From positions 44,690 through 108,689 of the forward strand of contig CAZPRY010000009.1 in the NCBI GenBank assembly GCA_964589175.1: 64,000 nucleotides of DNA. The letters are read 5' to 3'. The notes beneath the pieces are model-generated. The model saw only the letters and a list, made by a program, of their open reading frames with translations. It made no database searches and was not told the origin of the DNA. A program made the translations under genes and the position numbers. This document shows positions 17,953-26,729 of the stretch, piece by piece; within the stretch, counting starts at the first letter, position 1; the number at the start of each line of letters is the position of its first letter. Source of the stretch: CAZPRY01 sp964589175. GTDB taxonomy: Bacteria; Fidelibacterota; UBA2242.

Positions 17953-20088
17953 TTACAGTAATACTTTAGCATCTGCGACAAAACAGCCGTTGCCCTCTTC
18001 GAGGACAATCATCGGATTGATATCCAATTCCCTGATTTGAGGACAATCCAGGGCCAACTGGGACATACGCTGGATGCATTCAACTATTTTTCCCGTATCC
18101 TTACGGATGCGCCCCCGTGCACCGGTCAGAAGGCCGGCGCCCCTGATCGATGTGATCATCGATTCCGCGTCGGATTTCTGCAAAGGGGCTACCCGGAAGG
18201 TCACATCCTTGAAAATTTCCACAAAAATACCTCCCAGGCCGAACATAACAACCGAACCAAAGGAGGGATCCTTCTTCACACCGATGATAACCTCCTCCCC
18301 TTTGGGAACCATTTTTGTGACGAGCACGCCGGTGATCCGGGCTTCCGGTTGTAACTTTTTAACATTATCCATAATGCTCCGGAAGGCGTTGCCGGCTTCC
18401 TCGTCATCGCGGATATTCAACACGACACCTTTCACATCGAACTTGTGAATGATATCTTCGGACATGATTTTCAGCACGACCGGATAGCCGATTATTTTCG
18501 CATAATTCACGGCTTCTTCCGGGCTGTTCGCCAGGTAATTCGGGAGAACCGGCAATCCGTAAGTCTGCAGTATTTTCGTTGATTCCTCTTCGGTCAGAAA
18601 AGTCTTCCCGGCTTCCTTGGCCGAATCGAGAAGTCGATGCGCCGCCTGACTATCGATGTCCGTAAAAGTTTCCGGTCCGGCATAGTGCTTCCGTTTAATC
18701 TGGCTGAACTTGTAGACGCTGGCAAATGATTTACACATCGATTCCGGCAGCGAGTAATGCGGGATCTTATTACGCTGCAGGACGTCGATGCCCTGCGCAA
18801 CGTCGGCTTCTCCCATGAAGGAGGCATAGACCGGTTTCGAGTAGGCGCTGGACACCTTGGCCACTTCGCGCGCGATCAGATCAATCTCGGTCATGGATTG
18901 CGGTGTCAGGATCACGAAGACAACGTCCACACCGGGATCTTTAAAGGCCGCCGACATCGCCACATTATAGCGGTCCGTACGGGCATCGCCGATCACATCA
19001 ACCGGATTTTTAGTATTGGCCGTTCGAGGCAGGCTCTTCTTCAAAATGCTGGTAGTGGCTTCGGAGAATTTGGCCAGTTCGAGCCCCTCTTTGATCGCAG
19101 CATCAGTCGTCAGAACACCGGGCCCGCCGGCGTTCGTGATGATCGCAATCCGGTTGGATTTCGGTTCCGGCTGGTAGGCGAAGGCAATCGCCTTATGGAA
19201 CATCTCCTCAATATTTTCGCAGCGGATAATGCCGGCCTGTGCGCAGGCTGCGTCGCAAATCTCATCGCTGCCGGCCAGGGACCCGGTATGCGATGCGGCC
19301 GCTGAGGCACCCTCGGAGGTGCGTCCCGATTTCAGAATCAGGATCGGTTTGCCGCTCTCCTCGATGACGTCGCGGGCCGCTTTCATGAAGGCCGGCCCGT
19401 CCGTGACCTCTTCCAGATACATCAGGATCACTTTGGTCTTCGGGTCATCTTTGAGATAGTACAGGATATCGATATCGGATATATCAGCTTTATTACCGAA
19501 ACTGATAAACTTCGAGAAACCGATATGTTTTGCCTGGGCATAATCCAGGACCGCCGTACAAAGCGCCCCGCTCTGCGAGAGGAAACCGATGCTTCCCTGC
19601 TCAGCCATTTTACGGGCGAAAGAGGCGTTCATCTTGGAGCGCGAATCGGTATTAATGACTCCCAGGCAGTTGGGACCGATGAATGACATATCGTACTTGC
19701 GGGCGATTTCGACTAGCTGCAATTCCTTTTCCAGACCTTCGGGACCAACCTCCTTGAAGCCGGCCGAGATGATAATGGCCGCTTTGATTCCTTTCTGGCC
19801 GCACTGCTCCAGGGCCATGTGGCAGACAGAACTGGGAAAAACCAGAATCGCCAGATCTATATGATCCTCGATATCAAGAACGTACTTGTAGGCTTTCACC
19901 CCGGCGATAAATTTCTCACGCGGGCTGACCGGAAAGACAACACCGTTGAAATCGGCCTTAAGAATATTAATCAGAATATCGTACGGTACCGTTCCCTGGA
20001 CCTTGTTGGCCCCAATTACGGCTATGGAGTCCGGATAGAAGATTTTCTCGAGATTTTTCTGTTGTATCTTCGCTCGTGTGATCATCAT
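17953..20088 (-). CDS. acd: Acetate-CoA ligase (ADP-forming), fused alpha-beta subunits
   Basis: Makes ATP from acetyl-CoA (or another acyl-CoA), ADP and phosphate; energy-conserving in many anaerobes. In order: CoA-binding Rossmann domain (about 15-140, SIAVIGANKVQGTVP), succinyl-CoA-ligase-like domains with the phospho-histidine segment ASHTGSLAGSD (about 260), and a C-terminal ATP-grasp domain (about 490-705, with GYPVVLKI and FGLGGIFVEIFKD). All 711 residues form one chain, the fused arrangement. Acyl specificity cannot be read. With the hydrogenase operon nearby it points to acetate- and H2-forming fermentation. Confidence 0.92.
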   Translation of the reverse strand: MMITRAKIQQKNLEKIFYPDSIAVIGANKVQGTVPYDILINILKADFNGVVFPVSPREKFIAGVKAYKYVLDIEDHIDLAILVFPSSVCHMALEQCGQKGIKAAIIISAGFKEVGPEGLEKELQLVEIARKYDMSFIGPNCLGVINTDSRSKMNASFARKMAEQGSIGFLSQSGALCTAVLDYAQAKHIGFSKFISFGNKADISDIDILYYLKDDPKTKVILMYLEEVTDGPAFMKAARDVIEESGKPILILKSGRTSEGASAAASHTGSLAGSDEICDAACAQAGIIRCENIEEMFHKAIAFAYQPEPKSNRIAIITNAGGPGVLTTDAAIKEGLELAKFSEATTSILKKSLPRTANTKNPVDVIGDARTDRYNVAMSAAFKDPGVDVVFVILTPQSMTEIDLIAREVAKVSSAYSKPVYASFMGEADVAQGIDVLQRNKIPHYSLPESMCKSFASVYKFSQIKRKHYAGPETFTDIDSQAAHRLLDSAKEAGKTFLTEEESTKILQTYGLPVLPNYLANSPEEAVNYAKIIGYPVVLKIMSEDIIHKFDVKGVVLNIRDDEEAGNAFRSIMDNVKKLQPEARITGVLVTKMVPKGEEVIIGVKKDPSFGSVVMFGLGGIFVEIFKDVTFRVAPLQKSDAESMITSIRGAGLLTGARGRIRKDTGKIVECIQRMSQLALDCPQIRELDINPMIVLEEGNGCFVADAKVLL

Positions 20089-20109
20089 TGCTCCATCAAT
20101 ATTGGGTGG

Positions 20110-20352
20110 TTAATCGACATATCCGGCGATGAAATCCACGGCATCCGCAACGGTCTGGATAGTCAGGGCCTTATCCTCATCCATTTCGATATCGAATTCC
20201 TCTTCAAAGGCGGCTACTAATTCCAGACTCTGCATGGAGTCCGCTCCCAGATCGAAGACGAAATTGGCATCATTGGCAATATCGTCAACATCCATTCGCA
20301 ACACTTTGGCTACTGCTTTTTTTACTCTATTCTGTACCTCATTCTTCTCCAT
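20110..20352 (-). CDS. acpP: Acyl carrier protein
   Basis: An 80-residue acidic four-helix carrier. The serine that takes the 4'-phosphopantetheine arm is in GADSMQSLELV; Met replaces the usual Leu after the serine. A GGGAGG box precedes ATG 20352. It is the first gene of the acd-nagB unit, not part of a fatty-acid synthesis cluster, so it may be a second, specialised carrier. Confidence 0.92.
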   Translation of the reverse strand: MEKNEVQNRVKKAVAKVLRMDVDDIANDANFVFDLGADSMQSLELVAAFEEEFDIEMDEDKALTIQTVADAVDFIAGYVD

Positions 20353-20547
20353 GAAGTCCTCCCTGCTTTTTTGCTTTTATGATGTGAATTATAATCTGGC
20401 TCTGCTTTTATCTACCCCGGTAAGCATATACCATTTAAAAGAGAACGCTAAAAAGTGAGCTGGTATTGTAATGAATAGATGGACAAGATTCAAGAATAAA
20501 GTATCAAAAATCGAATGTATTTTGATTTTATCCGGCATTTTTTTGAT

Positions 20548-20890
20548 TTATTTCGTTTTCCGGTACCGATCCACACTTGGGATAACCTGTCCGCGATCAT
20601 CGATCTTATTCGGATCCAGGGGTACAAATATTTTAAGAAAATCCTGAACATTTGGCGTGTAATTATCCTCGTTTGTTTATAAATTACCGCGATGAATCGC
20701 TCTGCGTGATTCATTCCCAAAATCACTTCCCAATGCGACCAGTTCTTCGACATTACAGATCCAACCTCCAGCATGACAGGGGCCAAGCCTCAGCAGCTGA
20801 TTATGGGAACCAGCAACGTCACCGTATAAACATAAAGATTTTCGTTGGAGGAAATTCCGGAGAAGATGGGAATTTTGGGGCCTCATTATA
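20548..20890 (-). pseudogene. Decayed gene remnant between acpP and the hydrogenase operon
   Basis: The 574-bp gap holds no intact gene, but the minus strand reads as broken coding sequence. One frame gives GDVAGSHNQLLRLGPCHAGG and continues to NVEELVALGSDFGNES before TAA. About 20 bp on, another frame reads EDNYTPNVQDFLKIFVPLDP to TAA 20550-20548. The two together look like the 3' end of one protein interrupted by a stop and a frameshift. I do not recognise the family. Confidence 0.35.
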
Positions 20891-20926
20891 AAGGTTGAAC
20901 GAATACCCAAAGAAGGGAGAGTATGA

Positions 20927-21295
20927 ATGTCAAAAATTCTAATTGTTGATGATGATCAGGACTTCGTGATTGCGATCAGCATGGTGTTGAAAAGGGCCGG
21001 CTATACGCTGGTTTCTGCCAACTCCCGTCACGAAGGCATGGATGTCTTCAAGGCCGAGAATCCCGACCTTGTGATTCTGGATGTCATGATGGACGAACCG
21101 GACGAAGGTTTCACGATGGCCCAGGATTTAAAAAAGGAAAATTCGGCCGTACCGATACTCATGTTGACCAGCATCAGCCAGGTGACCGGGATGAGTTTCG
21201 ATAAAGATTCGGAGATGGTACCCGTCGACGCTTTTGAGCAAAAGCCAATCATGCCGGATACTTTGCTTTCAAAAGTTAAAGAATTGCTGAGTTAA
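20927..21295 (+). CDS. CheY-like single-domain response regulator
   Basis: A 122-residue receiver domain with no output domain. The acidic pocket is DDDQD at the N-terminus, the phosphorylated Asp lies in VILDVMMD (near residue 53), and the conserved Thr and Lys are in LMLTSI and FEQKPI. It is the first gene of the hydrogenase operon, 15 bp before the next start, with AGAAGGGAGAG upstream. No histidine kinase lies within the window. A regulatory link to hydrogenase is suggested by position only. Confidence 0.9.
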   Translation: MSKILIVDDDQDFVIAISMVLKRAGYTLVSANSRHEGMDVFKAENPDLVILDVMMDEPDEGFTMAQDLKKENSAVPILMLTSISQVTGMSFDKDSEMVPVDAFEQKPIMPDTLLSKVKELLS

Positions 21296-21310
21296 TGAGG
21301 AGCGGAAACC

Positions 21311-23014
21311 ATGCAAGTTATTGATCGACATAAAGTAAATGAACAAATTGATGAATTGAAGCAGAAATACGGGAACGATCGTTCCGCGCTGCTTCCCATC
21401 CTCCAGGAGCTGCAGGATGTGTACGGATACCTGCCGGATTTGCTCATGCAGGAAACCGCACATGCCCTCGATCTGCATCCTGTGGAAGTGGAAGGCGTGG
21501 CCAGTTTTTACAGCTTTTTCCGCACCAAGGAGAAACAGGGCAAATATGTCATTCGTCTCTGCCGGACCATCTCCTGTGATATAGCCGGAAAGACCAATGT
21601 CGCCCGCCAACTCGAGAATGAACTGGGAATTAAATTCGGCCGGACGACTAAAGACGGCATGTTCACGCTCGAATACAGCAATTGTCTGGGTATGTGCGAT
21701 CAGGGACCGGCCCTGATGGTCAACGATCGCCTTTTCGCAACGGTCACGCCGGACAAGGTTTCGCAGATCGTCGCGGACTGCCGGCGTAATTTCGTCAAAT
21801 CGGATTTCCCGAAAGTCGTGCCTTCCGACGTCAAAAAAGCCGGCCCGATTCTAAAGCATGGGCTGAAAGCCGGAGATTCGTTGAAAACGGCTTTGAATAT
21901 GAAAAGAAGTGAAATCATCGGCACGATCCGTGAATCCGGCCTGAAGGGGCGCGGAGGCGCCGGATTTCCGACCGCCATCAAATGGCAGCTGGCCGGTGCC
22001 GCCATGGACGAGCAGAAATATGTAGTCTGCAACGCCGACGAAGGCGAACCCGGTACCTTCAAAGATCGCCTGCTTTTATACGATCAGATCGACTTCATGC
22101 TGGACGGCATGTGCATCGCCGCCTACGCCGTCGGCGCCAATAAGGGCTTCATCTACCTGCGCGGTGAATATCTCTATATGAAAAAATATCTCGAGGAGAT
22201 TCTGGAAAAGAGACGCCAGGATAATTTGCTCGGCGAAAATATACTGGGCAAAGAGGGTTTTAATTTCGATCTGCAGGTGCGCATGGGTGTCGGCGCCTAC
22301 GTCTGCGGTGAGGAAACGGCTCTGATCGAATCGCTCGAAGGGTACCGGGGCGAACCCCGCAACCGTCCGCCGTTCCCTGTCGATACCGGTTTTCAAAAAC
22401 ATCCGACGACTGTCAACAACGTAGAAACCTTCCTCGATGCGGCCCTGATTGTGGTCAAAGGCGCAGCCTGGTTCAAGGAATACGGAACCGAAAAATCAAA
22501 CGGCACCAAATTGTTCAGCGTTTCCGGCAACTGCGAGCGACCCGGCGTCTATGAACTCCCCTTCGGTATCTCTATCTCCGAATTGTTGAAAGAGGTCGGC
22601 GGTGAAGATGCCAAAGCCGTGCAAATCGGCGGCGCTTCCGGTCACTGCGTCCCGCGCCACGATTTCGAACGTACGATCGCCTTTGAAGACCTCTCTTCCG
22701 GTGGCTCGATCATCGTTTTCGGGCCGGGTACGGATATGCTCGAAGTGGCAAAGAATTTCATGGAATTTTTCGTAGAGGAATCCTGCGGTCAGTGTACGCC
22801 CTGCCGCGATGGAAATCCCAAATTGCTGGACGGCATAAAGCTGCTGGAAAAAGGTCGCTGCTCGGTTACCTATCTAAATGAATTGGTGAAACTGGGTGAA
22901 ACCATTCAACTGGCTTCCAAGTGCGGTCTCGGCCAATCCAGTCCGAATGCCTTCCTGTCCATCATACAGAATTTTAAACCTGAAATCCTGGGCCGCGTGC
23001 CGGAAAGAGATTAA
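21311..23014 (+). CDS. NuoE-NuoF fusion: NADH-binding subunit of [FeFe] hydrogenase
   Basis: Diaphorase part of an NADH-linked hydrogenase. Residues about 1-155 are a NuoE/HydC thioredoxin-like domain with a [2Fe-2S] site (LCRTISC and SNCLGMC). Residues about 165-560 are NuoF/HydB: FMN/NADH segment GLKGRGGAGFPTAIKW, NADEGEPGTFKDR, and a [4Fe-4S] site SCGQCTPC plus a later Cys (KCGLG). The C-terminal two-cluster ferredoxin domain seen in bifurcating HydB proteins is absent; the protein ends about 35 residues after KCGLG. It is followed by hydA after 12 bp. Confidence 0.92.
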   Translation: MQVIDRHKVNEQIDELKQKYGNDRSALLPILQELQDVYGYLPDLLMQETAHALDLHPVEVEGVASFYSFFRTKEKQGKYVIRLCRTISCDIAGKTNVARQLENELGIKFGRTTKDGMFTLEYSNCLGMCDQGPALMVNDRLFATVTPDKVSQIVADCRRNFVKSDFPKVVPSDVKKAGPILKHGLKAGDSLKTALNMKRSEIIGTIRESGLKGRGGAGFPTAIKWQLAGAAMDEQKYVVCNADEGEPGTFKDRLLLYDQIDFMLDGMCIAAYAVGANKGFIYLRGEYLYMKKYLEEILEKRRQDNLLGENILGKEGFNFDLQVRMGVGAYVCGEETALIESLEGYRGEPRNRPPFPVDTGFQKHPTTVNNVETFLDAALIVVKGAAWFKEYGTEKSNGTKLFSVSGNCERPGVYELPFGISISELLKEVGGEDAKAVQIGGASGHCVPRHDFERTIAFEDLSSGGSIIVFGPGTDMLEVAKNFMEFFVEESCGQCTPCRDGNPKLLDGIKLLEKGRCSVTYLNELVKLGETIQLASKCGLGQSSPNAFLSIIQNFKPEILGRVPERD

Positions 23015-23026
23015 GGAGAAATAAGA

Positions 23027-24958
23027 ATGCCAGAAAAAGATAAATTATTCGAAGAGCTAGCTTCCCGGTCTCCCAAGAGCACGGTCACAGCCACTGTGCA
23101 AGCCCCTGAAGATAACTCGGCGATTGGTGCCCTTATAAAGGTCATCATCGACGACAAAGAAGTACGGATTCCGATGGGTATGACCATTCTGGAAGCAGCT
23201 AAAAAACTTGGAATCCAGATCCCGACCCTGTGCTATCACCCGGATCTCTGCATCAGCGGCGTTTGCCGTGTCTGCGTTGTGGAGATCGAGGGCATGCGCA
23301 CCCTGCAGGCTTCCTGCGCCTATCCCATCACCCAACCGATCAAAGTCCACACGCATACCCGGAAAGTTCGCCAGGCGCGTCGTCACGTGCTGGACCTGCT
23401 CCTGTCCAACCACGTCGGCGAATGCTATAGCTGCGTGCGCAATAACAATTGCGAATTACAGCAGCTGGCCAAAGAGTACGGCGTGGATTTTTACCGCTTC
23501 GGCCATAAGACAGAGGTCAAATACGGTCGCGATGATTCTTCCTACGCCATCGTACGTGATATGGACAAATGCATCCTCTGCCGTCGTTGTGTGCGCACCT
23601 GTATCGATTTTCAGGAAGTCGGGGTTTACGAAGCCTTCAACCGGGGCGCAGAAACCCACATCGGAACTTTCGGCGACCGCCCCATGGCCGATCTGATCTG
23701 TATCAATTGCGGCCAGTGCATCAACCGCTGCCCCACCGGCGCATTGCACGCCAACGATCCGAGTGACGAAATCTGGGCGGCGATCGACGATCCGAAAAAA
23801 CATGTCGTTATTCAGACAGCGCCGGCTCCGCGTTCCGCAATTGCCGAGTGTTTCGATGTCGAACCCGGCACTCCTCTGACGTTCGAGATGAACACCGCCA
23901 TGCGATATTGCGGCTTCGATAAGGTCTTCGATACCAACTTCACGGCCGATCTGACTATCATGGAAGAGGGCACGGAATTAATCATCCGCCTCTATAAGGC
24001 CCTGGTCAAGAAAGAGGCGGTAGCCTTGCCACAGTTTACTTCCTGCTCCCCCGGATGGGTGAAATACATCGAACACTTCTCCCCGGAAATGCTGGATCAC
24101 GTATCTTCGGCCAAGAGTCCGCAGCAGATGTTCGGTTCCGTCATCAAAACCTATTATGCCGAATTGAATAATATCGATCCGGCCGATATCGTAACAGTGG
24201 CACTGATGCCCTGTACGGCCAAGAAATTCGAATGCAATCGACCCGAAATGAACGACTCCGGATACAAAGATATCGACTACGGTCTGACGACCCGCGAACT
24301 GGCGCAGATGTTCAAAGAGGCCGGTATCGACCTGCCGAATATGAAAAAGTCGGATTTCGACGATCCTTTCGGCACCCGCACCGGATCAGGCGTTATCTTC
24401 GGAGCCACGGGCGGTGTGATGGAATCCGCGATCCGTACCGTTTATGAACTGGTCACCGGCGATAAGATCGAAAGCCTGTTCGATCATGCCAATATCATTC
24501 CTCTGCGCAGTTTTGAAGGAATACGTTACGCCGAGGTACCGATCACCAAAGTCGGTCCCGTTCCGGAGATTCTGAAGCATCTCGTCCCCGATTGGGAATG
24601 GCTGAAAGGGGCTACACTGAAAGTCGCCGTTGCCCACGGCACCGCCAATGCCAAGAAAGTTCTGGATAATATCAAAGCCGGCGGTAAACTGAGCGAATGC
24701 CACTTCATCGAATTCATGGCCTGCCCCGGCGGCTGTCTCGGCGGTGGCGGTATGCCGGTTCCGACCAACGAGGAGATCCGTAAAGCACGCGCCCGCGCAA
24801 TCTATGCCGAAGACGAAGCCAGTGAGGTGCGCAAATCGTACGAAAACGAAGCCGTACTGAAACTCTACAAAGAGTTTCTGACGGACGGACCCTGCGGGCA
24901 TAAAAGCCATAAATTGCTGCATACCAGCTACACGCCGCGCGGTAAAAAAATGGTGTAA
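23027..24958 (+). CDS. hydA: [FeFe] hydrogenase catalytic subunit HydA (NADH-linked type)
   Basis: Reduces protons to H2 at the H-cluster. In order: plant-type [2Fe-2S] domain (about 45-115), the His/Cys [4Fe-4S] site (HVGECYSCVRNNNC), two ferredoxin clusters (CILCRRCVRTC and CINCGQCINRC), H-cluster domain with MPCTAKKFE and FMACPGGCLGGGG, and the small-subunit tail ending near KSHKLLHTSY. The first H-cluster motif reads TSCSPGW (C340-S341) rather than TSCCPxW. The maturation genes hydEFG are not in the window. The gene closes the operon before a strong terminator. Confidence 0.95.
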   Translation: MPEKDKLFEELASRSPKSTVTATVQAPEDNSAIGALIKVIIDDKEVRIPMGMTILEAAKKLGIQIPTLCYHPDLCISGVCRVCVVEIEGMRTLQASCAYPITQPIKVHTHTRKVRQARRHVLDLLLSNHVGECYSCVRNNNCELQQLAKEYGVDFYRFGHKTEVKYGRDDSSYAIVRDMDKCILCRRCVRTCIDFQEVGVYEAFNRGAETHIGTFGDRPMADLICINCGQCINRCPTGALHANDPSDEIWAAIDDPKKHVVIQTAPAPRSAIAECFDVEPGTPLTFEMNTAMRYCGFDKVFDTNFTADLTIMEEGTELIIRLYKALVKKEAVALPQFTSCSPGWVKYIEHFSPEMLDHVSSAKSPQQMFGSVIKTYYAELNNIDPADIVTVALMPCTAKKFECNRPEMNDSGYKDIDYGLTTRELAQMFKEAGIDLPNMKKSDFDDPFGTRTGSGVIFGATGGVMESAIRTVYELVTGDKIESLFDHANIIPLRSFEGIRYAEVPITKVGPVPEILKHLVPDWEWLKGATLKVAVAHGTANAKKVLDNIKAGGKLSECHFIEFMACPGGCLGGGGMPVPTNEEIRKARARAIYAEDEASEVRKSYENEAVLKLYKEFLTDGPCGHKSHKLLHTSYTPRGKKMV

Positions 24959-24991
24959 TTTCGACAGTGATCTAATCGCACTGATAAAAGA

Positions 24992-25020
24992 GGGCAGTTT
25001 CCGCGAACTGCCCTTTTTTT
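24992..25020 (+). terminator. Terminator of the hydrogenase operon
   Basis: GGGCAGTT (24992-24999) pairs with AACTGCCC (25006-25013), with a 6-base loop, followed by seven T residues. It lies 33 bp after the hydA stop. Confidence 0.92.
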
Positions 25021-25022
25021 AT

Positions 25023-25066
25023 TTGACAACCTCGGAATGATTGCTTATTTTTAGCCGTATGGCTAA
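25023..25066 (+). promoter_or_regulatory. sdpRI promoter with overlapping operator
   Basis: TTGACA (25023-25028), a 17-bp spacer and TATTTT (25046-25051) form a near-consensus promoter. A perfect inverted repeat TTAGCC-GTAT-GGCTAA (25051-25066) begins on the -10 box and covers the likely start of transcription. This is the expected place for binding of the ArsR-type repressor encoded 33 bp downstream, so autoregulation is likely. Confidence 0.75.
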
Positions 25067-25098
25067 TTAGGTGAACGACTAATAATAGATGCCTTATC

Positions 25099-25368
25099 AT
25101 GAACAGCATATACCGTGCCCTCGCCGATCCTAACCGGCGCAAAATTCTCAGACTCCTACGCGAACGCGATATGACCGCCGGCGAGATTGCCCTGCACTTC
25201 GATATCACTAAACCCTCTCTTTCGAAACACTTCCAGATTCTGCGCGTGGCCGACCTGATCCAGGGCGAAAAAGCCGGTACAACCATTACCTATCACCTGA
25301 ATCTCTCCGTACTGGAAGACGCCCTGCTGGCGCTTTTGACAACCTTCAAATTAAAGGAATCGTGTTAG
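25099..25368 (+). CDS. sdpR: ArsR/SmtB-type autorepressor, SdpR-like
   Basis: An 89-residue winged-helix repressor: LADPNRRKILRLL at the N-terminus, recognition helix in KPSLSKHFQILR, wing in GEKAGTTITYHL. No metal-binding cysteine pair is present, which fits the SdpR group rather than arsenic or zinc sensors. The stop codon abuts the ATG of sdpI. In Bacillus, SdpR represses sdpRI and is sequestered by SdpI when toxin is present; the same logic is inferred here. Confidence 0.85.
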   Translation: MNSIYRALADPNRRKILRLLRERDMTAGEIALHFDITKPSLSKHFQILRVADLIQGEKAGTTITYHLNLSVLEDALLALLTTFKLKESC

Positions 25369-26076
25369 ATGGAAACCAATCCCCGAATGTCCAGACTCTT
25401 TAAACCGGCAATTCTGATCGGTTTGTGTGTCGTTTGCATCATGCTGATTTTCACGGCCTGGGCTTGGCGGCAGGTTCCGGAGGGCGCCAATATTCCCGTC
25501 CATTGGGGAATCAACGGCGAACCGGATCGCTATGGCGGAAAATTCGAAGGACTCTTGATGCTGCCGATCATCGCAGCGGTAATTCTTTTCCTGCTCTACC
25601 TCAGTCCCCATATCGAACCGCGGCGCCGGCATCTCCAGCTTTCCAACAAGGCCTATTCCGTTATCATCACGATTGTCCTGTTCGCCTTCGCCGCATTTCA
25701 CTTCTTCACGGTGATGCAATCGCTGGGTAAAATCATCCACCTCAATCGCTGGATCCTGATCACCCTCGGTATTCTCTTCATGGTTATCGGTAATTACATG
25801 GGTAAAATCAGGAGTAATTTCATGCTCGGAATCAAAACACCCTGGACACTTTCCAGTGAACTCTCCTGGCACAAAACCCACCGCTTAGGCGGCTGGCTTT
25901 TCGTAATTTTGGGATTTATTGTCGTACCCGGTGCCATGATCCTCGAGAATAGCGAAGCTTTCTCAATTCTGTTTGGAGGCCTCCTGGTAGTAGTTGTCGT
26001 CCTGTTCGGCTACTCTTACCGGGTCTGGCGCCTCGACCCGGATAAGTCGGAAAGAGGAACCCGCTCCTCAAAATAG
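25369..26076 (+). CDS. sdpI: SdpI-family membrane protein (DUF1648 + SdpI domains)
   Basis: A 235-residue protein with six or seven membrane segments. The DUF1648 signature IPVHWGINGEPDRYG is near residue 45, and the SdpI segment RSNFMLGIKTPWTLSSELSW near 150. SdpI gives immunity to the SdpC toxin in Bacillus. No sdpABC toxin genes are present here, so it may be an orphan immunity gene or have a housekeeping role. It is directly coupled to sdpR. Confidence 0.88.
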   Translation: METNPRMSRLFKPAILIGLCVVCIMLIFTAWAWRQVPEGANIPVHWGINGEPDRYGGKFEGLLMLPIIAAVILFLLYLSPHIEPRRRHLQLSNKAYSVIITIVLFAFAAFHFFTVMQSLGKIIHLNRWILITLGILFMVIGNYMGKIRSNFMLGIKTPWTLSSELSWHKTHRLGGWLFVILGFIVVPGAMILENSEAFSILFGGLLVVVVVLFGYSYRVWRLDPDKSERGTRSSK

Positions 26077-26253
26077 CCGGCCGGCCGCGAGCCTCACGCT
26101 TGCTCTGTTCGGGTACTATTTACGATAATAATAAGTTTATGAGAGAAATGCGTCTGAGAGTGTTGCCCGGATTTGGCTTTCGGATACCGTCTCAGAGCCA
26201 TCGATATCAAATCTCATCAAGAGAAATCAAATCATTCGCTGCGTAGCGATATA

Positions 26254-26285
26254 AAAAATCCCTGGCAATGATTGGCAGGGATTTT
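26254..26285 (-). terminator. Terminator of trxA (minus strand)
   Basis: Read on the minus strand, AAAATCCCTG pairs with CAGGGATTTT around a 12-base loop and is followed by further T residues. It lies about 28 bp beyond the trxA stop. Confidence 0.75.
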
Positions 26286-26313
26286 GGGGATTGATACGCA
26301 CCAGCAGACGGTT

Positions 26314-26628
26314 CTACATAACCTCGTCAATCTTTGCTGCCAGGTTTTTCTTGGGCTGCAAACCGATAATCTGCGAGACAACTTTACCGTCTTTGAACAG
26401 CAACAGGGTCGGGATACTGCGAATGCCGAAGCGCTGGGCCAGCATCTGGGCGTTCTCGACGTTGACCTTGCCGACTTTCAACTTCCCGGCATATTCGACA
26501 GCCAATTCTTCGACGATCGGGCCAATTTTCAAACAGGGTGCGCACCAGGTCGCCCAGAAATCCACCAGCACCGGAATATCCGATTTCTGCACTTCCGCTT
26601 CAAAGTTGCCTTCGTTTAATTCAAGCAT
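26314..26628 (-). CDS. trxA: Thioredoxin
   Basis: A 104-residue cytoplasmic disulfide reductase. The active site is WCAPC (family consensus WCGPC) near residue 30, and the cis-proline loop IRSIPTLLLF is intact near 73. The Gly-to-Ala change between the cysteines occurs in some thioredoxins and can shift the redox potential. It lies 100 bp downstream of the ABC permease gene and may be co-transcribed or have its own promoter. Confidence 0.95.
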   Translation of the reverse strand: MLELNEGNFEAEVQKSDIPVLVDFWATWCAPCLKIGPIVEELAVEYAGKLKVGKVNVENAQMLAQRFGIRSIPTLLLFKDGKVVSQIIGLQPKKNLAAKIDEVM

Positions 26629-26729
26629 TATGACTCCTTCCGATTAATCATTCAAATTTTGCCTTTTAGAGGTTTTAATATAATCAGGGTTACACGGATT
26701 CAAAACCATTATTTTGGATTATTTTTAGA

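Noticed and set aside
25099..26076. Complete Sdp toxin-immunity system
   Set aside because: Only the repressor and immunity genes are present; flanking genes are the hydrogenase operon and trxA.
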